9,726 nt of DNA from contig JBAQUT010000008.1 in the NCBI GenBank assembly GCA_049297695.1, positions 1 to 9,726 of the forward strand, in the 5' to 3' direction. Under the pieces are notes generated by a model. It was not told where the DNA came from, did not search any database, and worked only from the letters and a program-made list of their open reading frames with translations. Positions 7,432 to 9,726 of this stretch are shown piece by piece. Numbering within the stretch: the stretch's first letter is position 1; every line of letters begins with the position of its first letter. The translations under genes were made by a program, and so were the position numbers. Source of the DNA: JACKLD01 sp049297695 (GTDB taxonomy: Bacteria > Pseudomonadota > Alphaproteobacteria > UBA2136 > UBA6156).

Positions 7432-8670
7432 ATGGCACTTTCTGATAAGACGGTTCAAGCCGCAAAACCCAAGGATAAGCCTTATAAACTAGGGGATGAT
7501 GGGGGCCTATTTTTGCTGGTATCACCCGCAGGTGGCAAACTGTGGAAGTTAAAGTATCGTTATCATGGCAAGGAAAAGAAGTTGTCGCTGGGGGCCTATC
7601 CCGCCATTTCTCTCTCTGATGCCCGCGAACGTACCCGTGATGCCCGTAAACTGCTAGCTAATGACACCGACCCCTCTGCTTATAAGCAACAAGTAAAGTC
7701 GGAAAGGCTTGTTCAGGATAAAAACACCTTTGAAGCCATAGCCCGCGCATGGCACGCCCAAAACCTATCAGGTTGGAAGAGCAACACGGCCAGTTACTCC
7801 CTGCGGCGGTTGGAAGCGGATATTTTCCCGCAGTTTGGCAATGTGCCCATCAAACAGGTGACGGCCCAGCACGTGATTGCAGCCATTCGGTTGATTGAGG
7901 CCCGCAACGCCCATGAAGTGGCCCGCCGTATGAAGCAGATGTGCGGGCAGGTGTTCCGTTACGCCATTGTGGAAGGGTTGACCGAAACCAACCCCGTGGT
8001 GACGTTTGAAAGCAAGGATGCCCTGAAACCCTACGCCAAAGGCCATTATGCGGCGTTTGATGCGCGTGAACTGCCAGCCTTCATGCAAAAGCTGGAGCGC
8101 AATGATGCCCGTCTGTATGCCCACACCCGCCTTGCCATGAAGTTGCTGGCCCTGACGTTTGTGCGGACAAGTGAGCTTATCCAAGCCACGTGGGATGAGT
8201 TTCACTTGGATGAGAAACAATGGGTGATACCCAAAGAACGGATGAAAATGGGGCGGGAACATCTTGTGCCTTTGTGCAAACAGGCTTTGGAGATACTGGA
8301 AGATCTGAAAAAGTACCGTGCCCCGCGTCCTGCCCATGCCACGTGGCCTGATTATGTGTTCCCAAGCCAAATCAACCCGCGCAAGTGTATGAGCAACAAC
8401 ACCATCCTGAAAGCGCTGGAACGGATGGGCTACAAGGGCGATATGACGGGCCACGGGTTCCGCAGCCTTGCCATGAGTACCATTAAGGAAAAGCTGGGTT
8501 ACAGGCATGAGGTGGTGGATAGGCAACTGGCACACGCCCACGGCAACAAAGTGGATGCCGCCTATGACAGAGCTAAGTTTTTGGATGAACGCAAGGTGAT
8601 GATGCAGGCATGGGGGGATTATTTGGATAAACAGGCCACGGGTGGGAAAGCATTGTATTTTCGTCACTGA
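7432..8670 (+). CDS. int: P4-type tyrosine integrase (site-specific recombinase)
   Basis: This 412-residue protein has the usual length for P4-family island integrases. It catalyses integration and excision at an attachment site, here most likely the adjacent tRNA-Ser. The N-terminal arm-binding domain starts MALSDKTVQAAKP and contains GGLFLLVSPAGGKLWKLKY and LGAYPAISLSDAR (about 1-85). A core-binding domain follows (about 95-190). The catalytic set is complete: Arg245 (FVRTSEL), Lys272 (MKMGREH), His341 and Arg344 (HGFR), His368 (QLAH) and nucleophile Tyr378 (AAYDRA). The frame extends upstream to a TTG at 7378, but family homology begins at the ATG at 7432, which has a modest AAGAAG purine tract before it. 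It points away from the tRNA, so the element lies to the right. Confidence 0.96.
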   Translation: MALSDKTVQAAKPKDKPYKLGDDGGLFLLVSPAGGKLWKLKYRYHGKEKKLSLGAYPAISLSDARERTRDARKLLANDTDPSAYKQQVKSERLVQDKNTFEAIARAWHAQNLSGWKSNTASYSLRRLEADIFPQFGNVPIKQVTAQHVIAAIRLIEARNAHEVARRMKQMCGQVFRYAIVEGLTETNPVVTFESKDALKPYAKGHYAAFDARELPAFMQKLERNDARLYAHTRLAMKLLALTFVRTSELIQATWDEFHLDEKQWVIPKERMKMGREHLVPLCKQALEILEDLKKYRAPRPAHATWPDYVFPSQINPRKCMSNNTILKALERMGYKGDMTGHGFRSLAMSTIKEKLGYRHEVVDRQLAHAHGNKVDAAYDRAKFLDERKVMMQAWGDYLDKQATGGKALYFRH

Positions 8671-8953
8671 GCATTTTGAAAAAAACTGTATGGATGCTTG
8701 TAAAACCAAAAGGATTTTAAGGCTTCCTGTTGCACTTAAATTTTTTTATGGTTAAGTTTCTAACGCAAAGTTGCTTTGTAAAGCGACCGCAAAGGGGCCC
8801 CTCGTAGGGCAAAAAAAATAGGAACAAAACGTTGAAAGCTCTGTCTAGGGCTTTTGTACGGGTGTCTTATGTCGGCCTTGCGTTCGCTCATAATCACCTC
8901 GTCTTCAACGTTTGTGTTCTTTTGGACATCAACAGTTGAAGGAATCAAATCCG
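8671..8953. promoter_or_regulatory. Intergenic control region between int and the alpA-like gene
   Basis: These 283 bp hold no convincing gene. An inverted pair AAACGTTGAA (8827-8836) and TTCAACGTTT (8904-8913) is followed by a nearby palindrome TCAACAGTTGA (8929-8939), so the GTTGAA half-site occurs several times just ahead of the alpA-like start. Other structure is CAAAG-TTG-CTTTG (8766-8778) and GGGGCCCC (8794-8801). This is a sensible place for operators and the alpA-like promoter, but I see no clear -35/-10 pair and no classic terminator for int. Confidence 0.4.
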
Positions 8954-9175
8954 ATGAACGTTCAAGTATTGCCTCCCAAAGGGTATGTGAGGCTTCCTGT
9001 CGTGCAGGCCATTACAGGCGTAGGTAAATCAACCATCTGGAACTGGGTTAAAGAGGGAAGGTTTCCTAAACCCATTAAGCTCTCAGCAAGAGTGACATGT
9101 TGGAGTGCCGAGGCACTTCATAAATGGATTGAGGACAAGGCCGAGGGTAACCATGGGGAGAGCCGCCATGACTAA
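8954..9175 (+). CDS. AlpA-family DNA-binding regulator
   Basis: This 73-residue protein has the size and sequence pattern of AlpA-type regulators (MerR-like winged helix-turn-helix). RLPVVQAITGVGKSTIWNWV (residues 13-32) is the helix-turn-helix, followed by KEGRFPKPIKLSARVTCWSAEALHKWIE, the conserved wing and C-terminal helix. In P4-like elements such proteins activate the integrase gene or act as excision factors, so control of int or of its own operon is expected here. GAAGGAA at 8938-8944 is a good ribosome-binding site about nine bases before the ATG. A longer reading from 8912 lacks such support. The gene overlaps the next one by 8 bp, so translation is probably coupled. The GTTGAA repeats upstream could be its operator, but that is inference. 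Confidence 0.9.
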   Translation: MNVQVLPPKGYVRLPVVQAITGVGKSTIWNWVKEGRFPKPIKLSARVTCWSAEALHKWIEDKAEGNHGESRHD

Positions 9176-9726
9176 AGGTCTTCAACTATTCAATTGGATT
9201 GCTGAGCATTTTCCCAATGCAAAACGGAATAAAAACCAACTGATTATAGGTTCCATCAAGGGGGAAAAGGGGCGTTCCATGATTATTACGCGTAAGCCGG
9301 ATGGGGCCATTTTATGGTACGATCACGCTACGGGTGAAGGTGGCAATGCACTCTCCTTGGTACAAAGTTTGTCCAACTGCTCCCGCAAGGAAGCGATTCT
9401 GCATGTTCGCAGTCAAGGGGGTTTTGACATACCAACAGCCCCAGCTCCAGAAAAGAAACCATCATTAAAAAATCAACGTCGGATTGAAAAGACTTGGTCT
9501 GAAACAGTAGCAGCATGTGACCCTCAAGCGGAGCCTCTCAGATTATATCTGAAAAATCGAGGGCTTGGTGATATTGTGTCATCCATTCCCCCAAGCCTCA
9601 GATTTCACCCTAAACTATATTTTTGGAATGATAATTTAAAAAAGGTTCAGTATTTTCCCGCAATGGTGGCTCAGATTGTTGATTGGCGGGGTAATATGGA
9701 ATCGCTTCATCGCACCTATATCACCC
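9168..9726 (+). CDS. DNA primase/Toprim-associated replication protein, N-terminal part (runs off right edge)
   Basis: The 186 visible residues match the N-terminal part of phage and plasmid primase-helicase proteins that carry a Toprim domain later on. Visible motifs are WYDHATGEGGNALSLV (from Trp50), RLYLKNRGL (125-133), LRFHP (144-148) and YFPAMVAQIVDWRGN with LHRTYI (162-185). In the family this region precedes the Toprim and often a helicase domain, and the protein starts replication of the element. No CHC2-type zinc-binding cysteines are present in the visible part. The start is uncertain: ATG 9168 follows GGAG by seven bases, while the in-frame ATG at 9153 follows GAGGG by five bases and would add five residues. 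It overlaps the alpA-like gene and is in the same operon. The Toprim and helicase parts are not seen, so the full activity is inferred. Confidence 0.75.
   Translation, partial: MTKGLQLFNWIAEHFPNAKRNKNQLIIGSIKGEKGRSMIITRKPDGAILWYDHATGEGGNALSLVQSLSNCSRKEAILHVRSQGGFDIPTAPAPEKKPSLKNQRRIEKTWSETVAACDPQAEPLRLYLKNRGLGDIVSSIPPSLRFHPKLYFWNDNLKKVQYFPAMVAQIVDWRGNMESLHRTYIT

Noticed and set aside
7768..8709. Open frame of 313 codons on the minus strand
   Set aside because: It lies antisense to the integrase, whose catalytic residues are all intact. Its His/Gln/Pro-rich product looks like a codon-bias shadow.
8760..8948. Open frame of 62 codons on the minus strand between int and the alpA-like gene
   Set aside because: There is no ribosome-binding site or recognisable domain, and it overlaps the repeat-rich control region.
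8720..9000. An 11-bp direct repeat AGGCTTCCTGT at 8720-8730 and 8990-9000
   Set aside because: The second copy is within the alpA-like coding region (RLPV). The first could be a remnant of a duplicated start, but the match is too short to separate from chance.

Overview
The window looks like a junction between two mobile-DNA modules in a Gram-negative bacterium, most likely a proteobacterium. An alphaproteobacterium is my guess from the style of the proteins; nothing here proves it. The modules meet at a chromosomal-type tRNA-Ser gene.

Left module (about 1-6876, minus strand): two large genes read leftward, 31 bp apart, probably as one operon. The first is a 1588-residue inner-membrane protein with the layout of F-type TraG (mating-pair stabilisation in conjugative type IV secretion): signal peptide, two early membrane segments, a cysteine-containing periplasmic region, a cluster of membrane helices, then a very long extension of about 870 residues with three degenerate repeats and a glycine-rich linker. 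The second is a protein of at least 692 residues, rich in Trp, Tyr and Pro, that I do not recognise. It runs off the left edge.

Middle (about 6877-7431): this non-coding stretch holds the traG leader with strong inverted repeats, a promoter-like TTGACA box, a truncated 5' copy of a tRNA-Ser, a spacer full of hairpins, and the complete tRNA-Ser(GCU) with encoded CCA. After it come a T-run and a probable integrase promoter.

Right module (7432-end, plus strand): a P4-type tyrosine integrase with all catalytic residues, a 283-bp intergenic region with repeated GTTGAA/TTCAAC sites, a 73-residue AlpA-like regulator, and the overlapping start of a replication gene (primase/Toprim-associated family) cut by the right edge. 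This is the usual entry end of an island or integrative element inserted at a tRNA 3' end: integrase, excision regulator, then replication.

The integrase would insert and excise the right-hand element at the tRNA-Ser, with the AlpA-like protein setting integrase expression or excision and the primase-like protein acting in replication. The TraG-like protein belongs to a conjugation apparatus. Whether both modules belong to one element, or to two elements that share the tRNA boundary, cannot be decided from this window.
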